Shown: positions 14,909 to 19,563 of the stretch, piece after piece
How the letters are laid out: the number at the start of each line of letters is the position of its first letter
How positions within the stretch are numbered: position 1 is the first letter of the stretch
Origin: CAZAPV01 sp964487195
Lineage (GTDB): Bacteria > Patescibacteriota > Patescibacteriia > SG8-24
Length of the DNA stretch: 19,563 nucleotides
Assembly: GCA_964487195.1 (NCBI GenBank)
Contig: CAZAPV010000015.1
Location: forward strand, 1 to 19,563
Direction of reading: 5' to 3'
The notes under the pieces: model-generated
The model's database searches: none
Told to the model about the DNA's origin: nothing
What the model saw: the letters and a program-made list of their open reading frames with translations, nothing else
Program-made: the position numbers and the translations under genes

Positions 14909-14936
14909 TTGCGGTTTTCCGACGGGCTGCTAGAGT
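14909..14936 (+). promoter_or_regulatory. Promoter of the 14967 gene
   Basis: TTGCGG, 16-bp spacer, TAGAGT. The shared leader begins 7 nt after the -10. Confidence 0.55.
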
Positions 14937-14942
14937 GTCCGG

Positions 14943-14961
14943 GTTCCTTCCACAAAGGAGA
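14943..14961 (+). promoter_or_regulatory. Shared 5' leader element (19 nt), copy 1
   Basis: GTTCCTTCCACAAAGGAGA, identical over 19 nt to 16275-16293. TTCCTT can pair with AAGGAG around a CCACA loop, hiding the Shine-Dalgarno sequence in a hairpin at the very 5' end of the mRNA. Confidence 0.7.
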
Positions 14962-14966
14962 ACCCG

Positions 14967-15461
14967 ATGAATCCGAACAGAGTCGTCCTCGTCGTGCTGT
15001 GCACCATGCTCGTCTCGGGCGGCCTCGGCGTCGCCGCGGGCATCACCGCTTCGCGCATCGAAGCGAAACATCAACAGGGGGCGCCGAAGAACGCCGCGGA
15101 GCTCAAGGCCGCGCGCAATCTGGTGTGGCGCACCTGGAACAACGACGCCTCCGTCCCGCAGGCCGCGCCGGAAGTGACGATCGGTCTGGCGCTCGCGTTC
15201 TTGCTGAAAGACGACGCCACGGCCGATGATCGAGCGGAGGGATTGGGCGTCTACGGCTCGAAGGCCGCCGCGGTTCTGTCCGATGAAGAAAAAGGGGCGA
15301 TCTATTCCGCGCTTCTCGCCGGCGACGGACAGGAACGCGCCCGCGCCGTCCGCCGGCTGGTCGTCGCGGACCGCACCGCCGCGCAGCTCGTCGAGAGCGT
15401 GCTCGCGGACGAAACGCGCGTTAATCTCCTGCTCGCGGGAAAACCGATCCCGCTCGAGTGA
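14967..15461 (+). CDS. Hypothetical exported or anchored protein, 164 aa
   Basis: Not recognised. The ATG at 14967 has AAAGGAG 6 nt upstream. A hydrophobic segment at about 6-26 (VVLVVLCTMLVSGGLGVAAG) is an anchor or signal. The rest is a small, mostly helical soluble domain rich in Ala, Leu and Asp (EVTIGLALAFLLKDDATADD, LSDEEKGAIYSALLAGDGQE, VVADRTAAQLVESVLADETR) without Cys. It is a single-gene unit with its own promoter, shared leader and terminator, divergent from rarA. The helix-repeat look suggests a helical bundle; no function can be given. Confidence 0.8.
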   Translation: MNPNRVVLVVLCTMLVSGGLGVAAGITASRIEAKHQQGAPKNAAELKAARNLVWRTWNNDASVPQAAPEVTIGLALAFLLKDDATADDRAEGLGVYGSKAAAVLSDEEKGAIYSALLAGDGQERARAVRRLVVADRTAAQLVESVLADETRVNLLLAGKPIPLE

Positions 15462-15474
15462 TCTCTCTCCAACG

Positions 15475-15499
15475 TCCCGTAATCTTGCGGGACTTTTTG
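15475..15499 (+). terminator. Terminator of the 14967 gene
   Basis: Stem GTCCCG / CGGGAC with an 8-nt loop and five T. Confidence 0.8.
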
Positions 15500-15500
15500 T

Positions 15501-15539
15501 TATCCACAATTCGGGGACAGTCCCCGATGTGGGGATAAC
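15501..15539. repeat. Compound palindrome with central TCGGGGAC/GTCCCCGA
   Basis: A perfect 17-bp palindrome TCGGGGACAGTCCCCGA (15512-15528) is flanked by TTATCCACA and TGTGGGGATAA, which pair with a two-base bulge, giving one long hairpin. It looks like an extragenic palindromic repeat between two convergent terminators. Confidence 0.6.
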
Positions 15540-15542
15540 AAC

Positions 15543-15575
15543 GAAAAATCCCCCACGCAAGGTGAGGAATTTTTG
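15543..15575 (-). terminator. Terminator of the tRNA-Pro locus
   Basis: Minus strand AATTCCTCAC / GTGGGGGATT (10 pairs including two G-T) around a short loop, followed by five T in all. It starts directly at the CCA of the 3' tRNA fragment. Confidence 0.75.
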
Positions 15576-15610
15576 GTCGGGGCGACAGGGATTGAACCTG
15601 CGGCCTCTCG
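15574..15610 (-). pseudogene. 3' fragment of tRNA-Pro (37 nt)
   Basis: Identical over 37 nt to 15640-15676, the 3' part of the intact tRNA-Pro: the end of the anticodon stem, variable loop, T arm, 3' acceptor strand and CCA. It lies directly in front of the terminator and lacks a 5' partner nearby. Confidence 0.9.
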
Positions 15611-15621
15611 TGGGCTTCGCG

Positions 15622-15746
15622 GTCTGGCGATTCGCCGCATGGTCGGGGCGACAGGGATTGAACCTGCGGCCTCTCGGTCCCGAACCGAGCGCACTACCAC
15701 TGTGCTACGCCCCGACCATGCGGCAAACTCGAAATGAACGCCAGAC
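15622..15746. repeat. Nested inverted repeats around tRNA-Pro
   Basis: Inner arms of 17 bp are GCCGCATGGTCGGGGCG (15634-15650) and its exact complement (15708-15724), made of the acceptor stem plus ACCA/TGGT and six further pairs. Outer arms are GTCTGGCG (15622-15629) and CGCCAGAC (15739-15746). Confidence 0.85.
15640..15714 (-). tRNA. tRNA-Pro (anticodon CGG)
   Basis: A 75-nt cloverleaf with encoded CCA: acceptor CGGGGCG / CGCCCCG, D arm GCAC...GTGC, anticodon arm CTCGG-TTCGGGA-CCGAG (anticodon CGG), T arm GCAGG-TTCAATC-CCTGT, discriminator A. It reads CCG. No promoter is seen directly in front of it; the nearest is at 15941-15969, upstream of the 5' fragment. Confidence 0.95.
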
Positions 15747-15813
15747 ATCGCTCCGCCCGTCTCGCCGTCTCGGACTGAAGCAGTTCAGTCCTCGTTCCGG
15801 CTCGACTCCGCTC

Positions 15814-15827
15814 ACCGAGCGCACTAC
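15814..15827 (-). pseudogene. Possible internal tRNA-Pro fragment (14 nt)
   Basis: Minus strand GTAGTGCGCTCGGT equals tRNA nucleotides 18-31 (end of D arm and 5' anticodon stem). With the 5' fragment (1-20) and the 3' fragment (39-75) it leaves only the anticodon-loop region uncovered. It is short, so chance or hairpin selection is not excluded. Confidence 0.5.
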
Positions 15828-15909
15828 GGTGACCTGCGAGCGAAGCGAGCGGACTAAGAAGGGTCCGCTATGGCGGACACATCTCACCGAAAGCCGCACC
15901 ATCGCGGCT

Positions 15910-15929
15910 TACCACTGTGCTACGCCCCG
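15910..15929 (-). pseudogene. 5' fragment of tRNA-Pro (20 nt)
   Basis: Minus strand CGGGGCGTAGCACAGTGGTA, identical to the first 20 nt of tRNA-Pro, then diverging into AGCCGC. It sits about 4 nt after the predicted transcription start, where the mature 5' end of a normal tRNA would be. Confidence 0.85.
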
Positions 15930-15940
15930 ACGGTGCACCC

Positions 15941-15969
15941 AGCATAAAGCACGACTGAAGATTAATCAA
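15941..15969 (-). promoter_or_regulatory. Promoter of the tRNA-Pro locus
   Basis: Minus strand TTGATT (15969-15964), 17-bp spacer, TATGCT (15946-15941). It drives the 5' fragment, the insert, the intact tRNA and the 3' fragment as one transcript, and lies back to back with the plus-strand promoter at 15975. Confidence 0.7.
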
Positions 15970-15974
15970 GAGGC

Positions 15975-16003
15975 TTGACATACACCGCAAATTCTGCTAC
16001 CTT
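15975..16003 (+). promoter_or_regulatory. Promoter of the C2H2-type small gene
   Basis: TTGACA, 17-bp spacer, TACCTT. Perfect -35 and spacing. Confidence 0.78.
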
Positions 16004-16047
16004 GTCCGCACCTTGCCCGAACCGTCAGGCGTACAACGGAGGAAAAA

Positions 16048-16197
16048 ATGATCAGCTGCCCCGAGGGAAAGTGCAACTACAAGACGCAGGTGCGCAGCAG
16101 GATGGAGGAGCACAAGCGCAACACCCGCCACGGCTACGAGAAGCGGGCGAAGGAGTCCCGCGCCCACCTCGCCACCCGAAAGAAGAAGTCCAAGTAG
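16048..16197 (+). CDS. 49-aa basic protein with a C2H2-type zinc-finger pattern
   Basis: Short gene framed by a good promoter, a strong ribosome site (GGAGG, 5 nt before ATG) and a clear terminator 11 nt after TAG. The peptide starts MISCPEGKCNYKTQVRSRME and continues EHKRNTRHGYEK, ending in RKKKSK. The putative ligands Cys4, Cys9, His22 and His28 give C-X4-C-X12-H-X5-H, which is the spacing of classical eukaryotic C2H2 fingers. Met19 sits at the core hydrophobic position three before the first His. The better known prokaryotic Ros/MucR fingers have shorter spacing (X9). The net charge is strongly positive and the tail is lysine-rich, so nucleic-acid binding is likely. No CXXC or other finger is present. 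That it is a gene is well supported; the zinc finger is an inference from spacing. Confidence 0.82.
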   Translation: MISCPEGKCNYKTQVRSRMEEHKRNTRHGYEKRAKESRAHLATRKKKSK

Positions 16198-16208
16198 TCT
16201 CATCTCAC

Positions 16209-16236
16209 GCCCCGGCATCCGCCGGGGCATTTTTTT
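16209..16236 (+). terminator. Terminator of the C2H2-type small gene
   Basis: Perfect stem GCCCCGGC / GCCGGGGC with an ATCC loop and seven T. The next -35 box starts 2 nt later. Confidence 0.95.
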
Positions 16237-16237
16237 G

Positions 16238-16266
16238 TTGACAATCCATCCTGCTCCTGCGGTAAT
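16238..16266 (+). promoter_or_regulatory. Promoter of the 16300-17924 unit
   Basis: TTGACA, 17-bp spacer, GGTAAT. Perfect -35; -10 is 4/6. The shared leader follows 8 nt after the -10. Confidence 0.65.
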
Positions 16267-16274
16267 GACGACCT

Positions 16275-16293
16275 GTTCCTTCCACAAAGGAGA
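16275..16293 (+). promoter_or_regulatory. Shared 5' leader element (19 nt), copy 2
   Basis: Identical over 19 nt to 14943-14961. The SD of the gene at 16300 is in its 3' arm. Confidence 0.7.
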
Positions 16294-16299
16294 CCGACA

Positions 16300-17268
16300 A
16301 TGGCAACCGATGGACAGGATCCGCCGCCTTGTACCGACAGAGAGCTGATCGAGCACGGAGTGACCGTCTTCGTCACGCACAGTATTCCATCGAACGCGAT
16401 GGAAGGATGGGTGATCAAGATCAGGGAACGCTCCGGTCAGCGCGTCGATTGGTGCTTCAGTTGCGGACGCGCCGGAGTGTTCGCGCTCGGCGACCTCGAC
16501 AAAGTGCGCGCAGCGCTCGCGGCATTGATGCCCGAACATGACCGCCTACTCAACGACGCATTGCGCAAATACGGATTCCGCGTCGTTGACGGCCGGTACG
16601 AACGGCTGGAACAAAATCGGCAGGAGGTGTATGCTGTGTCCATGACGTCCGATCTCCACGCATTCGTCAAAGAATCGCTCGCCGCGAAGATCCCGCGCGA
16701 AAAAATCCGCGCGGTGCTCCGCGACGCCAAATGGCAGGACGATGAAATCAACGCCGCGCTCGAACTGTACGCCGACGTGGATTTCCCGGTGCCGGTGCCG
16801 AAGCGCAAACCGTACCTGTCGGCGCGCGAAGCGTTCATCTACCTGGTGCTGTTCCTGTGCCTGTACATCAGCGCGTTCAGCTTCGGGTCGCTGCTGTTCG
16901 ACTTCGTGAATCGCTGGGTGCCGGACGCGCTCCATCCGTCGTCAACCGACCTGTCGAGCATCCGGATGGCGGTCGCGTCGCTGATCGTCGCGTTCCCGCT
17001 GTACCTGTGGCTGTCGACGGTGATGGCGAAGGCGATCCGCCGCGATCCGGACAAGAAGGGCTCGAAGATCCGCAAGTGGCTCACCTACATCACGCTGTTC
17101 GTCGCCGCGGGCGTCATCATCGGCGACCTGATCACGCTGCTGTATAACCTGCTCGGCGGGGAGCTGACGCTGCGCTTCACCCTCAAGGTGCTCGCGGTGC
17201 TGCTGATCGCGGGGCTCACGTTCGGCTACTACCTCTGGGACCTTCGCAAGGAGGAAAAAGAAGTATGA
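16300..17268 (+). CDS. Unknown N-terminal domain joined to a four-helix DUF5671 membrane protein
   Basis: A 322-aa frame with two parts. Residues 1-112 form a soluble domain I do not recognise, with a CFSC pair (Cys52, Cys55) and DLDKVRAALAALMPEHDRLL. Residues 115-322 look like a complete stand-alone DUF5671 protein. They start with a short helical domain (MTSDLHAFVKESLAAKIPRE), then the linker VDFPVPVPKRKPYLSAREAF and four membrane helices at about 180-205, 222-246, 262-285 and 294-314, ending DLRKEEKEV. Just before this second part lies AGGAGG (16622-16627), 8 nt ahead of an in-frame GTG at 16636 and 14 nt ahead of an ATG at 16642, so a separate shorter product is likely. The ATG at 16300 uses the shared leader. 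It overlaps the next gene by ATGA. Function unknown. Confidence 0.8.
   Translation: MATDGQDPPPCTDRELIEHGVTVFVTHSIPSNAMEGWVIKIRERSGQRVDWCFSCGRAGVFALGDLDKVRAALAALMPEHDRLLNDALRKYGFRVVDGRYERLEQNRQEVYAVSMTSDLHAFVKESLAAKIPREKIRAVLRDAKWQDDEINAALELYADVDFPVPVPKRKPYLSAREAFIYLVLFLCLYISAFSFGSLLFDFVNRWVPDALHPSSTDLSSIRMAVASLIVAFPLYLWLSTVMAKAIRRDPDKKGSKIRKWLTYITLFVAAGVIIGDLITLLYNLLGGELTLRFTLKVLAVLLIAGLTFGYYLWDLRKEEKEV
16622..16627 (+). promoter_or_regulatory. Internal ribosome binding site AGGAGG before the DUF5671 part
   Basis: AGGAGG inside the open frame, 8 nt before GTG (16636) and 14 nt before ATG (16642), exactly where stand-alone DUF5671 proteins begin. Confidence 0.55.
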
Positions 17269-17924
17269 AGCCGCAAAAGAACCTGCGCATCTTCGTCGGC
17301 GTCGTCGTTGCGATGATCGTCGCGGTCGTCGCGGTCGGCTTGTATCTCGCCGGTTCGCCGGTGGCGGAACGGGATCGGCAGTTCGACCAGGAACGGGTGA
17401 ACGCGCTCCAGCAGATCGCCTCGGCGATCGACGGGTACTATCTGCGCAACCAGACGCTGCCGGCGTCGCTCGACGACCTCGCCGCGAAAAGCGGCCAGGA
17501 CTATTCCGTGGGATCGATCACCGATCCGGAGAGCGGCGCGCCGTACGAATATCAGGTGACCGGGAGCGCGACGTACGAACTGTGCGCGACCTTCTCGGTC
17601 AGCTCCGTCCCGGAGACTTCCGTCGGGGCGCCGCGAGCCGTTGCGCCGTATCCGACCAAGCCCGGCTATAACCTGTACGATCCCGCCTTCTGGCAGCATG
17701 GCCCCGGCAGAACATGCTTCTCGCTCAACGAAGAGGAGCGAGCCGCACCGAGCGCCTGCAGCATCACGAGTCCGTGCCAGGCCGGCCAGAACTGCGTCGT
17801 GCTCCCCGGGAAAAAATCCGCGGTGTGCGTCCCGCAGGGCAAGGAATGCCTCGCCGCGCAATGCGCTTCCGGGAAATGCGTCGTCTCCGAAAGCTACCCG
17901 GCGCAGATCTCCTGCACGAAATAA
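17265..17924 (+). CDS. Exported protein with pilin-like stalk region and C-terminal Cys-rich domain
   Basis: A 219-aa protein anchored by a helix at about 8-29 (IFVGVVVAMIVAVVAVGLYL). Residues 40-110 (ERVNALQQIASAIDGYYLRN, QTLPASLDDLA, TDPESGAPYEYQ, ATYELCATF) follow the pattern of the globular part of GspG-type pseudopilins, without the prepilin cleavage site. The last 55 residues hold eight Cys (SACSI, SPCQA, QNCVV, AVCVP, KECLA, AQCAS, GKCVV, ISCTK), fitting a small disulfide-knotted domain outside the cell. The ATG overlaps the DUF5671 stop by ATGA, and AAGGAGG lies upstream, so the two are co-translated. No function assigned. Confidence 0.85.
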   Translation: MKPQKNLRIFVGVVVAMIVAVVAVGLYLAGSPVAERDRQFDQERVNALQQIASAIDGYYLRNQTLPASLDDLAAKSGQDYSVGSITDPESGAPYEYQVTGSATYELCATFSVSSVPETSVGAPRAVAPYPTKPGYNLYDPAFWQHGPGRTCFSLNEEERAAPSACSITSPCQAGQNCVVLPGKKSAVCVPQGKECLAAQCASGKCVVSESYPAQISCTK

Positions 17925-17940
17925 CCTCGCAACATCGAAG

Positions 17941-17968
17941 CGCCCCGCAATCTCGCGGGGCGTTTTTT
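17941..17968 (+). terminator. Terminator of the 16300-17924 unit
   Basis: Perfect stem CGCCCCGC / GCGGGGCG with a 6-nt loop, then six T. Confidence 0.95.
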
Positions 17969-17974
17969 CTCTAC

Positions 17975-18003
17975 TTGACATTTCGCCTGTTTTCCGCTAC
18001 GGT
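17975..18003 (+). promoter_or_regulatory. Promoter of the HAD phosphatase gene
   Basis: TTGACA, 17-bp spacer, TACGGT. Perfect -35; weak -10. The leader AGTTCTCTACAACAAGGAG starts about 7 nt later and is a distant version of the shared leader, without the pairing arm. Confidence 0.6.
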
Positions 18004-18033
18004 CGAGCCAGTTCTCTACAACAAGGAGCGACG

Positions 18034-18717
18034 ATGTTCTGGAAACCGCGAAGCATTTTCTCGTTCAGGTTCTGCGTGTTCGATCTCGACGGGACGCTGA
18101 TCGCGAGCGCCGACGCCGATGATGCCGTGTTCACCAAATTCGCGCGGCCCTACGGCATCCCGGAAGAATCCGCGCGCGAGGTCAACCGTTCAATGCTCGG
18201 CTGCCCGGTCGAAGACGCCTACAAGAAGCTGTTCGCCAAACACGGCGTCCCGCTCGCCGATAACGCCGCGAAGGTTCTGGCGAACGCGTTTCAGGAAGAG
18301 TTCGGGAGTATCGACGTCCCCTACCTCACCGGCGCGGTGGATCTCGTCCGGCTGCTCCACGAACGCGGCACGAAACTGTTCGTCTCGAGCGCCTCGTCGG
18401 ACGCGACGGTGCAGAAACGGCTGCGCAAGGAATCGCTGATCGACTGTTTCACGCTCGCACTCGGCTCCACCAGGAAGCCGAAGGGCCAGCGGCATCTCCT
18501 GCAATTCGCCGGAACGATCCCCCACACCGCGATCCGCGATCTGTTCAGCGCCAGGAGCTGCTTCTGCGGCGACGGCGAGCAGGACATGCGGATCGGCCGC
18601 GAAGCCGAAATGTACACGATCGGCGTCTCCGCGAGCGTCGGCGCGAAACGGATGCGCGCCGCCGGCGCCAGACGCGTCATCGCGTCCGTCGGCGACATGA
18701 TCGCCGATAAACGATGA
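18034..18717 (+). CDS. HAD superfamily hydrolase (phosphoglycolate phosphatase/beta-PGM-like)
   Basis: Cytosolic phosphatase of the haloacid dehalogenase superfamily, 227 aa. Motif I is FDLDGTL with nucleophile Asp17 and acid Asp19. An alpha-helical cap follows (about 30-95). Motif II is LFVSSASSD (Ser), motif III the Lys in STRKPKGQRH, motif IV FCGDGEQDMRIG with two acidic residues. All catalytic residues are present. Substrate cannot be told from sequence; phosphoglycolate or sugar phosphates are usual for this cap type. The ATG at 18034 has AAGGAG 6 nt upstream. Single-gene unit with its own promoter and terminator, converging on the thioredoxin-like gene. Confidence 0.9.
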   Translation: MFWKPRSIFSFRFCVFDLDGTLIASADADDAVFTKFARPYGIPEESAREVNRSMLGCPVEDAYKKLFAKHGVPLADNAAKVLANAFQEEFGSIDVPYLTGAVDLVRLLHERGTKLFVSSASSDATVQKRLRKESLIDCFTLALGSTRKPKGQRHLLQFAGTIPHTAIRDLFSARSCFCGDGEQDMRIGREAEMYTIGVSASVGAKRMRAAGARRVIASVGDMIADKR

Positions 18718-18721
18718 TCTC

Positions 18722-18756
18722 AATCCCCCGAAGCCTTGTGCGAAGGGGGATTTTTT
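18722..18756 (+). terminator. Terminator shared by convergent genes
   Basis: Stem AATCCCCC / GGGGGATT with a 15-nt loop and six T. The T-run overlaps the TAA of the minus-strand gene ending at 18755. Confidence 0.85.
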
Positions 18757-19563
18757 ATCCGAACGTAAATGCGTACGCGTGGACGCCCGCGTCCAGAAAC
18801 CGGATGCGCAAGACATGTTCGCCGTACGTTCCTTTCGCGTCGATCAGATCATACAGCCGCTCGTCCTTCACGCGCACCTCCGTGTTCCCGTTTTCTTCGA
18901 TGATGTCCGCGCCGCGCAGCGCCGCAGGCACCGGCGCGCCGTCCAGGGTAATCTCCGCGCGCACGAACGCGGGCGCGCCCATCACCAGATTGGCGTTGCT
19001 CGCGCTGTAGCGATACGCGATCGCGCCGGGCGCCGTGTCGAGCGTCGCGCGCTGCGCTTCGATCGTCCAGCTGCCGCCGAGGGAGAAACGATTCAAGGAC
19101 GGCGTCGCCGCGATCGAGTACGTCTGCGGCGCGTCACGCACCACGGATTCCGGACTTTCGAAATATTCCTGCCGTTCGTAGCCGATGTACGTTTCCGGCG
19201 ATCCGATCTTCGAAAAATCCACGGTTGTCGTCGCCGCACTGACCGCCGCGTTCGTCTGCGCTCCGGCCTCGGCGAGCAGCGATCTGATCGCCGCTTCGGT
19301 GCGATCGTCGTCCCCTTCCCCGAAGTGGGTATAGCGCAGCCGCCCCTGCGCGTCGAACAGGTACTCCGCCGGCCAGTACTGATTGTCGTAGTTGTTCCAC
19401 GTGCCGTAGTCGTTGTCGAGCGCCACTGGATAGATGATCCCGTCGCGTGCCACGGCGGCCTTCACATTGTTGACGTCTTTTTCGAACGCGAACTCCGGCG
19501 TGTGCACGCCGACCACGATGAATCCGTCGTTTTTATATTTTTCGTACCATCCTTCGACGTACG
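18755..19563 (-). CDS. DipZ-like thioredoxin-domain protein, C-terminal part; start outside window
   Basis: The frame is open to the right edge (reading YVEGWYEKYKNDGFIVVGVH at the border), so only about 268 C-terminal residues are seen. They contain the second half of a TlpA/AhpC-type thioredoxin fold (VVGVHTPEFAFEKDVNNV, then YPVALDNDYGTWNNYDNQYW). The cis-Pro loop is WPAEYLFDAQGRLRYTHFGE. After it comes a beta-rich domain of about 150 aa (GSPETYIGYERQEYF, FSLGGSWTIEAQRA), the layout of the C-terminal half of DipZ (CcdA-thioredoxin fusion) proteins, which carry reducing power to the cell exterior. The redox CXXC and any CcdA helices would lie beyond the window. Exported location is inferred. 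Confidence 0.85.
   Translation of the reverse strand, partial: YVEGWYEKYKNDGFIVVGVHTPEFAFEKDVNNVKAAVARDGIIYPVALDNDYGTWNNYDNQYWPAEYLFDAQGRLRYTHFGEGDDDRTEAAIRSLLAEAGAQTNAAVSAATTTVDFSKIGSPETYIGYERQEYFESPESVVRDAPQTYSIAATPSLNRFSLGGSWTIEAQRATLDTAPGAIAYRYSASNANLVMGAPAFVRAEITLDGAPVPAALRGADIIEENGNTEVRVKDERLYDLIDAKGTYGEHVLRIRFLDAGVHAYAFTFG

Larger units (their letters stand above)
15611..15909 (-). other. Structured insert carrying the intact tRNA-Pro, between tRNA fragments
   Basis: About 300 bp between the 3' fragment (15574-15610) and the 5' fragment (15910-15929) of tRNA-Pro. It holds the intact tRNA and a dense series of hairpins on the minus strand: AAGCCGC/GCGGCTT, GTCCGC-CATA-GCGGAC, TCACCG/CGGTGA, GGACTGAA-CTGC-TTCAGTCC. 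Nested inverted repeats surround the tRNA. No reading frame is convincing. It may be a small mobile or REP-derived element; boundaries are inferred from the fragment edges. Confidence 0.5.

Noticed and set aside
15501..15509. TTATCCACA as a DnaA box or sign of an origin
   Set aside because: A single match that forms one arm of a palindrome; no cluster of boxes, no AT-rich unwinding region and no dnaA or dnaN nearby.
15611..15909. Group I or group II intron in tRNA-Pro
   Set aside because: The insert contains an intact tRNA, the 5' break is in the D loop, and I see no intron core (no P7 pairing or guanosine-site signature) or homing endonuclease frame.
15226..15978. Plus-strand frame of 250 codons running through the tRNA-Pro locus
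   Set aside because: It covers a terminator, tRNA sequence and hairpins; not coding.

Overview
The window looks like part of a GC-rich Patescibacteria (Candidate Phyla Radiation, Parcubacteria-like) genome. This rests on compact or shortened versions of housekeeping proteins (HrcA of about 237 aa, a YidC of about 237 aa, a six-helix half-size MFS protein, a MurF without its N-terminal domain). It also rests on families I associate with that group: a DUF5667-type surface protein, a DUF5671 membrane protein and a surface protein with TSP3-like calcium repeats. This is inference from the proteins; no rRNA gene is present.

Layout. Positions 1-2503 (minus) hold the heat-shock operon hrcA-grpE-dnaK behind a TTGACG-N16-TATACT promoter, with a CIRCE operator over its start site; dnaK runs off the left edge. 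Positions 2515-3237 hold a lipoprotein gene and REP-like palindromes. Positions 3197-5732 (minus) hold a run of tRNA-Glu(CTC), a degenerate GIY-YIG protein, a half-size MFS protein, YidC and an SPFH protein, closed by a terminator. A divergent M50 intramembrane protease (5801-6541) and a DUF5667-type protein (6635-7597) follow on plus, then a coupled pair of small membrane proteins (7714-8501). Positions 8543-14864 (minus) hold a tightly packed operon rarA - surface protein - paralogous surface protein - penicillin-binding protein - murF, which joins replication-fork maintenance to cell-wall synthesis. Positions 14909-18756 (plus) are a row of short transcription units, each with its own promoter and most with a terminator, interrupted on the minus strand by a strange tRNA-Pro locus. 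The right edge holds a partial DipZ-like thioredoxin-domain protein (minus).

Two patterns stand out. First, many accessory genes are self-contained cassettes with a TTGACA-like box, 16-17 bp, a -10 box and then, starting close to the predicted +1, a shared leader (19 nt identical in two cases) whose UUCCUU can pair with the Shine-Dalgarno AAGGAG. Second, the tRNA-Pro(CGG) locus has its promoter in front of a 20-nt 5' fragment of the tRNA and its terminator behind a 37-nt 3' fragment; between them lies a highly structured stretch of about 300 bp that carries the only intact tRNA-Pro copy, itself inside nested inverted repeats. Next to it is a 49-codon gene whose product has the exact spacing of a eukaryotic-type C2H2 zinc finger.

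All assignments were made by reading the sequence by eye; no database search was run.
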